From NCBI GenBank assembly GCA_031413635.1, contig JANOFM010000071.1, forward strand, positions 1 to 26,132: a stretch of DNA of 26,132 nt. Reading direction: 5' to 3'. Made by a program: the position numbers and the translations under genes. Below, piece after piece: positions 10,695 through 17,889 of this stretch. Position 1 is the first letter of the stretch, and each line of letters opens with the position of its first letter. Below the pieces are notes generated by a model. It worked only from the letters and a program-made list of their open reading frames with translations. It searched no databases and was not told where the DNA came from. This DNA comes from SZUA-430 sp031413635 (GTDB lineage: Bacteria; Pseudomonadota; Alphaproteobacteria; Micropepsales; Micropepsaceae).

Positions 10695-12353
10695 TTAACC
10701 GCGCACCAGCTTCTTGTACTTGATCCGGTGGGGCACCATCGCATCGTCGCCCAAGCGGCGTTTCCGGTCGGCTTCATAGTCCTGATAATTGCCCTCGAAC
10801 CATTCGACATGGCTGTCGCCTTCGAAGGCCAGCATGTGCGTCGCAATGCGGTCCAAGAACCAACGGTCGTGGCTGATCACCATCACGCAGCCCGCGAACT
10901 CGGTCAGCGCGTCCTCGAGCGCCCGCAGCGTTTCGACATCGAGGTCGTTCGTCGGTTCGTCGAGCAGCAATAGGTTGCAGTGCGACTTCAGCATCTTGGC
11001 CAAATGCACCCGGTTGCGCTCGCCCCCCGACAACTGGCCGACCTTCTTCTGCTGATCGAGCCCGCGGAAATTGAACGCCGAGACATAGGCCCGGCTCTGC
11101 ATCTGCCGCTTGCCCAGTTCCAGAATGTCCAGCCCGCCGGAGATTTCCTCCCACACGGTTTTCTTCGCATCCAACGACTCGCGCGACTGATCGACGAAAC
11201 CCATCACCACCGTATCGCCGACCTTCAGCGTGCCGGTGTCGGGATTTTCTTGGCCCGTCAGCATGCGGAACAACGTCGTCTTGCCAGCGCCGTTCGGTCC
11301 GACGACGCCCACGATGCCGCCCGGCGGCAGCTTGAAATTCAAATCGTCGATCAGCAGGCGGTCGCCATAAGCTTTGCTCAAGCCGTTGGCCTCTACCACC
11401 AGCGAACCCAACCGCGGCCCGGGCGGAATGATGATCTGCGCCTCGCCCGTCTTGGCGCTGCCGGCCTGCGCCAACAGATCTTCGTAGGCCTGGATGCGCG
11501 CTTTGGACTTGGCTTGACGCGCCTTGGGGCTGGCTGCGATCCATTCGCGTTCGCGCACCAACGTCTTGAGCCGCGCCTCTTCGCCCTTGGCTTCGACGGC
11601 CAGACGCTTTTCCTTCTGCTCAAGCCATTGCGAATAATTGCCCTCGTACGGGATGCCTTGGCCGCGATCGAGCTCGAGAATCCATCCCGTCACATTGTCG
11701 AGGAAATAGCGGTCGTGGGTCACCAAAACGACGGTGCCCTTGTATTCCTTCAAATGATGCTCGAGCCACGCCACCGACTCGGCATCGAGATGGTTCGTCG
11801 GTTCGTCGAGCAGCAACAGATCGGGCGCCTCAAGCAGCAACCGGCACAGCGCTACGCGCCGCTTTTCGCCGCCCGACAATTTCGAAACATCCGCGTCGCC
11901 CGGCGGGCAACGCAATGCATCGAGGGCCTGCTCGATTTGGCTGTCGAGATCCCACAGACCCTGAGCGTCGATCGAGTCCTGCAGCTTGGCCATTTCATCG
12001 GCCGTCTCGTCGGTGTAGTTCGCCGCGATCTCGTTGTAGCGGTCGAGCACGGCCTTCTTCTTCGCCACCGCGATCATGACGTTGCCCATCACGTCTTTCG
12101 TCGGATCGAGCTGCGGTTCTTGCGACAGAAAGCCCACCCGGGCGCCTTCCGCGGCCCACGCTTCACCGGTGAATTCCGTCTCCAGCCCGGCCATGATCTT
12201 AAGCAGCGTCGACTTGCCCGCGCCGTTCAGGCCGATCACGCCGATCTTCACGCCCGGCAGGAACGACAGCCAGATATCCTTCAAAACCTGCTTGCCGCCG
12301 GGATAGATTTTGCCCAGCTGCTTCATCACATAGACATATTGGTAGGAGGCCAT
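10695..12353 (-). CDS. ettA: Energy-dependent translational throttle protein EttA (ABC-F)
   Basis: EttA is a cytosolic ABC-F ATPase that binds the ribosomal E site and gates the first elongation step according to the ATP/ADP ratio. The 552-residue protein has two ATPase domains and no membrane segments. In domain 1 the Walker A GLNGAGKST is at 41-49, the signature LSGGEKRRVA at 159-168 and Walker B LLLLDEPTNHLD near 179-190. A charged linker lies around 240-300. In domain 2 GPNGAGKTT is at 352-360 with LSGGERNRVHLAKML and LLLLDEPTNDLD further on. The length, the IYPGGKQVLKDIWLSF start and the NPDTGTLKVGDTV stretch match EttA rather than Uup or YheS. The ATG at 12353 follows a weak ggcggt. It stands alone, convergent with mlaC and divergent from the FNR-like gene. 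Confidence 0.97.
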   Translation of the reverse strand: MASYQYVYVMKQLGKIYPGGKQVLKDIWLSFLPGVKIGVIGLNGAGKSTLLKIMAGLETEFTGEAWAAEGARVGFLSQEPQLDPTKDVMGNVMIAVAKKKAVLDRYNEIAANYTDETADEMAKLQDSIDAQGLWDLDSQIEQALDALRCPPGDADVSKLSGGEKRRVALCRLLLEAPDLLLLDEPTNHLDAESVAWLEHHLKEYKGTVVLVTHDRYFLDNVTGWILELDRGQGIPYEGNYSQWLEQKEKRLAVEAKGEEARLKTLVREREWIAASPKARQAKSKARIQAYEDLLAQAGSAKTGEAQIIIPPGPRLGSLVVEANGLSKAYGDRLLIDDLNFKLPPGGIVGVVGPNGAGKTTLFRMLTGQENPDTGTLKVGDTVVMGFVDQSRESLDAKKTVWEEISGGLDILELGKRQMQSRAYVSAFNFRGLDQQKKVGQLSGGERNRVHLAKMLKSHCNLLLLDEPTNDLDVETLRALEDALTEFAGCVMVISHDRWFLDRIATHMLAFEGDSHVEWFEGNYQDYEADRKRRLGDDAMVPHRIKYKKLVRG

Positions 12354-12527
12354 GGGACCGCCGCTAGTTAGGGTTCAGCCGTTTTTGACGGGATTGGCGC
12401 GGTTTCTACCGAAGCGCTCACCATCCGGCAAGCTGCGCTATATAGGCGCGCGCGGTTGCTTGATCCTCGGCCGGGCATTTACATGGGTTGGTTGCGGATC
12501 AAGGCATCGGGCGGCAAGGACGTAAGC

Positions 12528-13289
12528 GTGAACGCATCGATCACAGGTTTGGGCCGGCTCGCAAGCCGCGGAGAGATCGGGCCGCATCCGGTCGTCGAAT
12601 CGATTGCTTGCTTCACCTGCCCCGCCCGCAAGAGCGACATTTGCGGCGGACTGGACAATTCGGAAATCCGCGAACTCGCCGGCGGCTCGCACCGCATCCA
12701 ACTAAATCCCGGCGAAACGTTGATTTGGGACGGCGATGCTTCGCAATTCGCCTACATCGTCACGCGGGGCGCTCTCCGCGCCTCTAAGGAAAGCGACGAC
12801 GGCCGCCGCCAAATCCTCGACTTTCTGTTTGCGGGACAGTTTATCGGCATCCCCTCGGATCTGAAATATCACTTCAACGCGGAAGCGCTTACCGAAAGCG
12901 AAGTCTGCCGCTTTGATCGAAAGAAGCTCGAAGACCTCATGGCGCGCCACCCCGCTGTGGAAAAAGGCTACCGCCACGGCACCACGCGCCAGCTTGAGAA
13001 CGCTTACGATCACGCCTATGCGCTGGGCCGGCGCACCGCGATGGAACGCGTAGCTGCGTTCCTGCTCGACCTGCAAGCTGTCGGCTGCCTGCACTCCCCG
13101 GCCGGCGTTCTCAAACTGCCGATGACGCGCGCCGATATTGCCGACTTTTTGGGGCTGACTCTGGAAACGGTCAGCCGCGCCTTTAGCCGCATTAAGACAT
13201 TGGATGTCATCCGCCTGCCCTCGGCGCAAGAGGTCGAAATCAAGGACCCCGAGCGCCTGAAGGCCCTTGCAGGCACAGGCGGCTTGTGA
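12528..13289 (+). CDS. Crp/Fnr family regulator with a complete Fe-S cysteine set (FNR/FnrN-like)
   Basis: This is a cytoplasmic oxygen-responsive transcription factor of the FNR branch. Counting from the GTG at 12528 (253 residues), Cys28, Cys31 and Cys39 form a C-x2-C-x7-C cluster motif. Cys127 in SEVCRF matches the fourth ligand (Cys122) of E. coli FNR, so a [4Fe-4S] cluster can be built. The cyclic-nucleotide-type beta roll follows, then the helix-turn-helix TRADIADFLGLTLETVSRAF with the E-x2-SR residues that read TTGAT half-sites. I prefer GTG 12528 because aagga lies 7 bases upstream; ATG 12483 (15 residues longer) is possible but lacks a good site. No TTGAT-N4-ATCAA box is visible near it. 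The PH-domain gene follows 47 bases later and may be co-transcribed. Confidence 0.9.
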   Translation: MNASITGLGRLASRGEIGPHPVVESIACFTCPARKSDICGGLDNSEIRELAGGSHRIQLNPGETLIWDGDASQFAYIVTRGALRASKESDDGRRQILDFLFAGQFIGIPSDLKYHFNAEALTESEVCRFDRKKLEDLMARHPAVEKGYRHGTTRQLENAYDHAYALGRRTAMERVAAFLLDLQAVGCLHSPAGVLKLPMTRADIADFLGLTLETVSRAFSRIKTLDVIRLPSAQEVEIKDPERLKALAGTGGL

Positions 13290-13336
13290 CCTGTTTGGCA
13301 AAGGTCTGAGACGCAACGCAAGCGCCCGGAGAGCCC

Positions 13337-13810
13337 ATGAGCTACGTCAGCCGCACGCTCGGTTCCAAAGAAAAAGTCCTCTTCCTCACCGGCTATCATT
13401 GGCTCTATTGGCTGGGCACCGCAATCCTGATCTCACCGTTTGTCGTGGCGGCGATAGCAAGAATCCCTTACAGCGGATTCGACTTTATCTTGCTGGCGTT
13501 GACCGGCGTCCCGGCGCTCTACGGCCTGTACTATTTCGTTCACGGCGTTGCGCTGGAGGTCGCGGTTACGACCGATCGCTTCGTCAAGAAGACGGGGTTC
13601 ATCTCGATCGAAACCGAGGAGGTTAGCCTTGACAAGATCGAAGAGGTCAACGTCGGTGAAACGATCCTAGGCCGCGTCTTCGGTTACGGCACGGTCGATG
13701 TCCACGGCACGGGTGCCGGAGCGATTCACATAGTTATGATCACCGACCCGGTGCGCCTGCGCCGCGAAATTCAGTCCGCCCGCGAACAGTTGAAATCGAA
13801 GGGCGAGTAA
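13337..13810 (+). CDS. PH domain-containing membrane protein (bPH2 type)
   Basis: This 157-residue inner-membrane protein has two hydrophobic spans (about residues 20-43 and 49-72) followed by a cytoplasmic bacterial PH-like domain. The domain shows the usual pattern: TTDRFVKKTGFISIETEEV, then SLDKIEEVNV, GRVFGYGTVDVHGTG and a charged C-terminal helix (VRLRREIQSAREQL). Proteins of this type (bPH2, formerly DUF304) are widespread and mostly of unknown function; a role in envelope stress or membrane organisation is inferred for some relatives. The ATG follows a cggaga site. It lies downstream of the FNR-like gene and its stop is only 6 bases from the end of the convergent autotransporter gene, with no terminator between them. 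Confidence 0.9.
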   Translation: MSYVSRTLGSKEKVLFLTGYHWLYWLGTAILISPFVVAAIARIPYSGFDFILLALTGVPALYGLYYFVHGVALEVAVTTDRFVKKTGFISIETEEVSLDKIEEVNVGETILGRVFGYGTVDVHGTGAGAIHIVMITDPVRLRREIQSAREQLKSKGE

Positions 13811-13816
13811 CGCGCC

Positions 13817-16219
13817 TTACCACGCCGCCTTCAGCGTCATGAAGCCAGCGATCGCGCTCGAACCCGCCGCGCCGCCGAGGTCCTGCTGATACATCGCATT
13901 CGCCTGAAGCGTGAGCCCCTCGTCGAGTTGGGCCGTATAGCCGACTTCATAGTCGGTCTCCGGCGTCGAACTCGCCAGTTCGACAACCTCGGTCGAATAG
14001 AGGATTTCGCGCTCATCCGTTATGCCGGTCGACGCATGAATGACCGCCGACCCGCCCGTGATATGCAGCGGACGCGAGATCGAAAAGCCGATGGAGTCCG
14101 CCTTGCCGAAGACGCCAGCCTTCGACACCGCAAGCCCGTAAGCCTGGCTCTCGATGTCCGACAAACTCTGGAACAATCCACCGGCGACTGGCGTCGCCTC
14201 CGTCGAGCCGCGGCTCCACGATGCCGACAGCGACCAGTCGTCGCCCAAATCGAAGCGCGCGCCGAACCCCGCCGAGACGGTCGAGGCATCCGCCGTCAGC
14301 GCCAGCGCGCCCTGCTCTTGCGTGCCCAGAAGGCTGTTGTCTTCCTGCGTATAAGCCGCGTTCAGGCCGATCATGCCCCAAGGCGCGAATTCCCAGCTCA
14401 TCGCCGCGACCGAATTCTCGGCCGAGCGCAAATGCCAAGGACTGTGAGTCGAATATGCGAATTGCTCATCGAGCGTCAGAACCTCATCGTTAAGCGCCGG
14501 CGACGCATTTTGCTCGCTCGCCCCGCGCCCGACCGAGAACGTCAAGCCGTTGCCCATCTCAACCGATGCGGCGATGAACGTAGCCTCGCTCGTCAAGGCA
14601 ACAAATGGGGAATTCAGCGCCGAAGCCGACATGAACAACCCGTCATAGGCATCGCTGGCCCCGAGATCGAGCTTGCTCACGTGGGCCCCGAACGACGCGT
14701 CATGACCCAAGATGACGGACGTGTCCTCGCCGAGATGCGCCTTGATGACGACGTCGCTAAGTGCCGTGTGCGTATTCTGCGCGAAGCCGGCGAAGGCAAC
14801 CGCGTTCGGCGCCTGATCCGACACGAAGCCGGAAATACCGAAACCTGAACCGAACGCCGAGACAAAACGCGGCGTCGATCCACTTTGCGCCACGACCCCG
14901 GCCAAGCTCACCCCGCCGACGGCCGCTACGGACGAAAGATCCGTCGTGTAATCGCGGCCATACGCATCGAAAAAGACAAGGTTCTTGGCCACGTGCGAAT
15001 TGCGCAAGCCCGCCGCCAACACGCCCGAAATGGCCGCGCCCGAAACGCTGCCCGTACCGCCGAAACCACTCGTCGACGAACCCGACGTTGCGACACTCTG
15101 CACGCCCAGCGGCGCCAATGCGGCGGTCAGGTTCACCAGACCGCGACCGTACACCGCATCAACGCCCTTGGCGCCCAAATCGGTCGCCGACTGAAACAGA
15201 ATGCTCACGACTTGTTTGTTCGTGAGGTACGGCGCCGCGCCGAGCACGCGCGCAGCCACGCCCGAAACATAGGGTGTCGCCATCGACGTGCCCGACATGG
15301 TGGCATAGCCGCCGCCCATATAAGTCGAATAGATGCTTTGTCCCGGCGCGACCAAGAATACGTCCTTGAAGCACTTCGTCACGCCGCCGGACGCCACGCA
15401 GCCGCCATTGCCGGGCGTTTGCGAGAACGATGAAATTGCGTTCGACGAATTGACCGAGCCGACGATGATCATGCCGCCGGCGATGCCTGACTGCGTCGCA
15501 TAGGCCGCCGGATAGCCAGGCGCATACGCGTTTCCGCTATTGCCGGCCGCGGCCACGATGACGGAAGTCGTCGCCGCTTGCTGCAACGGTGCGATCAAGG
15601 TGCTCGACGGCGAACTTCCGCCCAAACTCATATTGATGACGCGCGCGCCCTTCGAGGCGGCATAGGAAATGCCGCTGGCCACCGCGGAATAACTGCCGCT
15701 GCCGCTCGCGTCCAAGACCTTGACCGCCAAAAGCGAAGCGCCTGGCGCGACGCCGGTATTGCCGGCGCCATTGGCGGCCGCCGCGACAATTCCGGCGACA
15801 TGGGTACCGTGTCCCTGATTGTCGTCGCCCTGAGCCGCCGGCCCGGAACACGCGGAGCTGCCGCCGAAGCATGCACCGCCCGAGGCGATACGCCCGGCGA
15901 ACTCCGGATGATCGAGGTCGATGCCGGTATCCACGATCGCCACGAGAATGCCTGCGCCAGTGCTGTTGCCCGGTGCAGGAACGGGCGCCGGAACGGGTGC
16001 AGGGGCCGGCGCTCTCGGCCTTCGCACACGAGCCGCCATATCGACGTCGCCGAGTTCGCGGTAATCGACCAGCCACGTATTGTCGCCGCCGGCTTCGGCT
16101 GCGTCGCGCTCCTCGACCCCGTAGACCCACTGTCCGTCGCGCACCGTATCAGCGCCGGCCGTCATCGGCAGAACGCTCGCGCCAAACGCCAGCAATGCAA
16201 GTCGAACGAACAAGCGCAT
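13817..16219 (-). CDS. S8 (subtilisin-like) autotransporter serine protease
   Basis: This is an 800-residue type V secreted protease. A signal peptide (MRLFVRLALLAFGASVLPMT, cleavage near AGA 21-23) is followed by a short N-terminal segment, a Pro-Ala linker (residues 68-84) and a subtilase domain. The catalytic triad is visible: Asp97 in VAIVDTGID, His137 in GHGTHVAG and Ser312 in SGTSMATP, with the oxyanion Asn227 in AAGNSGN. A linker of about 150 residues leads to a C-terminal beta-barrel of alternating hydrophobic strands ending in FMTLKAAW, the usual terminal aromatic residue. I use the ATG at 16219 because it opens the signal peptide and has gggga upstream; the frame from 16240 adds seven residues only. 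Two close cysteine pairs (117/124 and 274/283) are unusual for autotransporter passengers. Confidence 0.94.
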   Translation of the reverse strand: MRLFVRLALLAFGASVLPMTAGADTVRDGQWVYGVEERDAAEAGGDNTWLVDYRELGDVDMAARVRRPRAPAPAPVPAPVPAPGNSTGAGILVAIVDTGIDLDHPEFAGRIASGGACFGGSSACSGPAAQGDDNQGHGTHVAGIVAAAANGAGNTGVAPGASLLAVKVLDASGSGSYSAVASGISYAASKGARVINMSLGGSSPSSTLIAPLQQAATTSVIVAAAGNSGNAYAPGYPAAYATQSGIAGGMIIVGSVNSSNAISSFSQTPGNGGCVASGGVTKCFKDVFLVAPGQSIYSTYMGGGYATMSGTSMATPYVSGVAARVLGAAPYLTNKQVVSILFQSATDLGAKGVDAVYGRGLVNLTAALAPLGVQSVATSGSSTSGFGGTGSVSGAAISGVLAAGLRNSHVAKNLVFFDAYGRDYTTDLSSVAAVGGVSLAGVVAQSGSTPRFVSAFGSGFGISGFVSDQAPNAVAFAGFAQNTHTALSDVVIKAHLGEDTSVILGHDASFGAHVSKLDLGASDAYDGLFMSASALNSPFVALTSEATFIAASVEMGNGLTFSVGRGASEQNASPALNDEVLTLDEQFAYSTHSPWHLRSAENSVAAMSWEFAPWGMIGLNAAYTQEDNSLLGTQEQGALALTADASTVSAGFGARFDLGDDWSLSASWSRGSTEATPVAGGLFQSLSDIESQAYGLAVSKAGVFGKADSIGFSISRPLHITGGSAVIHASTGITDEREILYSTEVVELASSTPETDYEVGYTAQLDEGLTLQANAMYQQDLGGAAGSSAIAGFMTLKAAW

Positions 16220-16429
16220 GATGATCCCCGGCAGTGACAAACGGTTCGAACGCGCAAGATCGAAGTGCCTCGCGCTTCAAGACGATCATGCCCATCGGCC
16301 CGCTAACGCACGGTTCCAAATTCGATAGAATTTGCCGGATCGATTGCCCACACACGCGGCGAAGCGCCAAAGCGTTACCAATGCATTACCGACCCGTCCA
16401 AGAAGCCGCGCGCGGGGAAGCGGAGTGGT

Positions 16430-16458
16430 TTGATATGGGACACTTCTTCGAGGGTCAA
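16430..16458 (-). promoter_or_regulatory. Candidate promoter of the S8 autotransporter gene
   Basis: On the minus strand TTGACC and TATCAA are separated by 17 bases, five and four matches to the sigma-70 boxes. The site lies just beyond the GIY-YIG stop and would give a leader of roughly 200 bases. Apart from this I see nothing in the 16220-16463 gap. Confidence 0.4.
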
Positions 16459-16463
16459 AACAA

Positions 16464-16706
16464 TCACCACAGTCGCTTCTTGGCGAATGCCTGTCCCGAT
16501 CCGGATTTCAGATAATACTCAAACGCCTGCGCTTTGCTCTCATCGGCGAACACGTGATAGCTGACCAAATCCCAGGGCCGGTATTTCGCGGTATGCTTTG
16601 ACGCACCGCTGTTGTGCGCAGACATTCGTTGTTTCAAGTCGGCCGTAAAACCTACATATGTCTGGCTCGGAAATCCGACACTGCGAATGAGATACACGTA
16701 GTGCAT
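16464..16706 (-). CDS. Small GIY-YIG domain protein
   Basis: This 80-residue protein is a single GIY-YIG endonuclease-fold domain of the YhbQ/UPF0213-like kind. HYVYLIRS and TYVGFT supply the two strands that carry the GIY and YIG motifs, followed by LKQRMSAHNSG with the conserved Arg and His, TAKYRPW, and FEYYLKSGSG with the catalytic-type Glu. The last residues (FAKKRLW) match the usual family ending. Such proteins are common in alphaproteobacteria; some relatives cut DNA, but the physiological role is not established. The ATG at 16706 gives the typical N-terminus, with ggag about 10 bases upstream; a TTG at 16736 would add ten unlike residues. It lies 55 bases downstream of the tRNA gene on the same strand and may be transcribed with it. 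Confidence 0.9.
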   Translation of the reverse strand: MHYVYLIRSVGFPSQTYVGFTADLKQRMSAHNSGASKHTAKYRPWDLVSYHVFADESKAQAFEYYLKSGSGQAFAKKRLW

Positions 16707-16761
16707 GGTTTGCGCGCTCCGTCCCCCTTCGCCCAAAAGGGCTTCAGGCGAAGGCGAAGGC

Positions 16762-16838
16762 TGGTGGGCCCGGCAGGACTCGAACCTGCGACCAGACCGT
16801 TATGAGCGGCCCGCTCTAACCAACTGAGCTACAGGCCC
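16762..16838 (-). tRNA. tRNA with CAU anticodon, probably tRNA-Ile2 (lysidine type)
   Basis: The minus strand folds into a full cloverleaf of 77 bases with encoded CCA. The acceptor is GGGCCTG / CGGGCCC (one G-U pair), the D arm GCTC/GAGC, the anticodon stem GGCCG / CGGTC with loop CTCATAA, the variable loop TGGTCG and the T arm CAGG-TTCGAGT-CCTG, with discriminator A. Anticodon CAU can belong to Met or to Ile2, where TilS modifies C34. The acceptor stem and GGTCG variable loop resemble tRNA-Ile2, and it is not an initiator because position 1 pairs and the GGG/CCC anticodon-stem pairs are missing. The Ile2 identity is a judgement. Confidence 0.93.
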
Positions 16839-16849
16839 CACCATCGCTG

Positions 16850-16878
16850 GCTATAGCAAACCCTTGTCGCCCGACGAA
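16850..16878 (-). promoter_or_regulatory. Candidate promoter of the tRNA gene
   Basis: On the minus strand TTCGTC and TATAGC are 17 bases apart, and the -10 box ends 11 bases before the first tRNA base, a normal distance for a short leader. The -35 match is weak. Confidence 0.35.
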
Positions 16879-16938
16879 GCCCTCAGTTTTGTGATCGCCC
16901 GTTCATCCCCGAGCAAGCTTTGTCGCAGGCTTGGGCCT

Positions 16939-16968
16939 TTGTTTTGCCCCTATCCGATCGGATATAAT
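16939..16968 (+). promoter_or_regulatory. Promoter with embedded 14-bp palindrome upstream of the SIMPL gene
   Basis: A perfect TATAAT at 16963-16968 stands 18 bases after ttgttt at 16939-16944 and 40 bases before the ATG. Positions 16951-16964 form the perfect palindrome TATCCGATCGGATA, which fills the spacer and covers the first bases of the -10 box. A dimeric repressor bound there would block RNA polymerase. Confidence 0.55.
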
Positions 16969-17008
16969 CTACGCTTGCGAAGCTCGTACAAAAACAGGGG
17001 ATTTCGTC

Positions 17009-17746
17009 ATGAACATTCGTGCCGTCGCCATCGGTTCGGGACTGGTCGTCGTCGCTGCTTTAGCGGCCGCGGCGTTGATCGGCCCGCGCCAAGGAATCTC
17101 AGCGCCCGACGGCGCTCTGCCACGCGTGATCTCGGTATCGGGATCGGGTGAGGTCAAAACGCGCCCCGACATGGCGAGTATCAGCACGGGCGTCATGACC
17201 GAAGGAGCGAGCGCACAGCTCGCGCTGTCGAAGAACAACGAAGCCATGACGGCGGTAATCAACGCGCTGAAGAACGCGGGCATCGGCGAAGACGACATCC
17301 AAACCTCGAACTTCTCCGTATCGCCGGTCTATCCGCCCTATCAGCCAAACCAAACGACGGCGCCGCGCATCAGCGGCTATCAAGTCTCAAACCAGGTCAC
17401 GGCGCGGGTGAAAGATCTGAAGAAATTGGGCGCCACGCTCGATGCATTGGTGCGCGCGGGCTCGAACCAAATCGGCGGCATCTCCTTCGATGTCGACGAA
17501 CCCAAGCCGTTCCTCGACGACGCGCGCAAAAAAGCGGTGGCCGACGCGCGGGCGAAAGCCGAGCTTTATGCAAGTGCGGCCGGCGTCTCGTTGGGCCGCG
17601 TCGTTCAGATTTCGGAATCGGGCGGCATCATCAATCCGCCCCCGATGTATGCCATGCGCGAGATGGCTGCCGACAAGTCGGTACCGATTGCCGCAGGCCA
17701 GCAAACAATCGGGGCCAACATCTCGATAACCTATGAAATCCAATAG
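17009..17746 (+). CDS. SIMPL domain-containing exported protein (DUF541)
   Basis: This 245-residue protein has an N-terminal signal peptide or anchor (MNIRAVAIGSGLVVVAALAA) and then one SIMPL/DUF541 domain. The domain opens with ISVSGSGEVKTRPDMASIS, the usual GxGxVxxxPDxAxI pattern, and continues with helix LSKNNEAMTAVINALKNAGI, the strand DDIQTSNFSVSPVY, GYQVSNQVTARV, and the helix DDARKKAVADARAKAELYASAAG. Family members are periplasmic or outer-membrane associated; BP26 of Brucella, which assembles into large rings, is the best known. The function of this one is unknown. I use the ATG at 17009, which opens the signal sequence and follows ggggat; a start at 16931 would place an unlikely tail before it and lie upstream of the promoter. 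Confidence 0.92.
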   Translation: MNIRAVAIGSGLVVVAALAAAALIGPRQGISAPDGALPRVISVSGSGEVKTRPDMASISTGVMTEGASAQLALSKNNEAMTAVINALKNAGIGEDDIQTSNFSVSPVYPPYQPNQTTAPRISGYQVSNQVTARVKDLKKLGATLDALVRAGSNQIGGISFDVDEPKPFLDDARKKAVADARAKAELYASAAGVSLGRVVQISESGGIINPPPMYAMREMAADKSVPIAAGQQTIGANISITYEIQ

Positions 17747-17750
17747 GGTT

Positions 17751-17781
17751 ACCGGGGATAATCAGCTGAAAGCTGGCCGGT
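17751..17781 (+). other. Two-tier hairpin after the SIMPL gene
   Basis: ACCGG (17751-17755) can pair with CCGGT (17777-17781), with an inner stem CAGCT / AGCTG around a GAA loop. It begins 4 bases after the stop. No T-tract follows, so it may be a 3'-end stabilising structure or a weak terminator. Confidence 0.3.
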
Positions 17782-17821
17782 ATCCGTGTCGCGGCGACGT
17801 GCCGCAAATGTGAAGTCCAAA

Positions 17822-17851
17822 ACGGGTGGGATGACTTATCGTCCCATCCGT
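17822..17851. terminator. 13-bp hairpin between SIMPL and S9 peptidase genes, T-run only on the minus strand
   Basis: A13-base arm starting ACGGGTGGGATGA pairs with TCGTCCCATCCGT around a CTTA loop; two of the pairs are G-U on the plus strand. On the minus strand the stem is followed by tttt, so it looks like an intrinsic terminator pointing leftward, although no minus-strand gene lies to its right for several kilobases. On the plus strand it would be a leader hairpin 38 bases before the peptidase ATG. Confidence 0.45.
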
Positions 17852-17889
17852 CTCGCTCTCGCCCAGAAGTTTGCGTCCTCGAAAGAAAC

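Noticed and set aside
10980..12371. 463-codon plus-strand open frame opposite ettA
   Set aside because: It mirrors ettA on the other strand and has shadow-type composition, while ettA has every ABC-F motif.
16234..16515. 93-codon plus-strand frame between the autotransporter and GIY-YIG genes
   Set aside because: No ribosome binding site, odd composition, and it overlaps the 3' end of the GIY-YIG gene and the autotransporter promoter candidate.
16726..16754. CCTTCGCC / GGCGAAGG inverted repeat between the tRNA and GIY-YIG genes as a terminator
   Set aside because: The loop is 13 bases, no T-tract follows on the minus strand, and it competes with a shorter GCCC-AAAA-GGGC hairpin; evidence is too weak for a call.
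16464..16838. tRNA 3' end as an integration site with the GIY-YIG gene as cargo
   Set aside because: No integrase, no duplicated tRNA end was seen nearby, and the neighbouring genes have normal composition.
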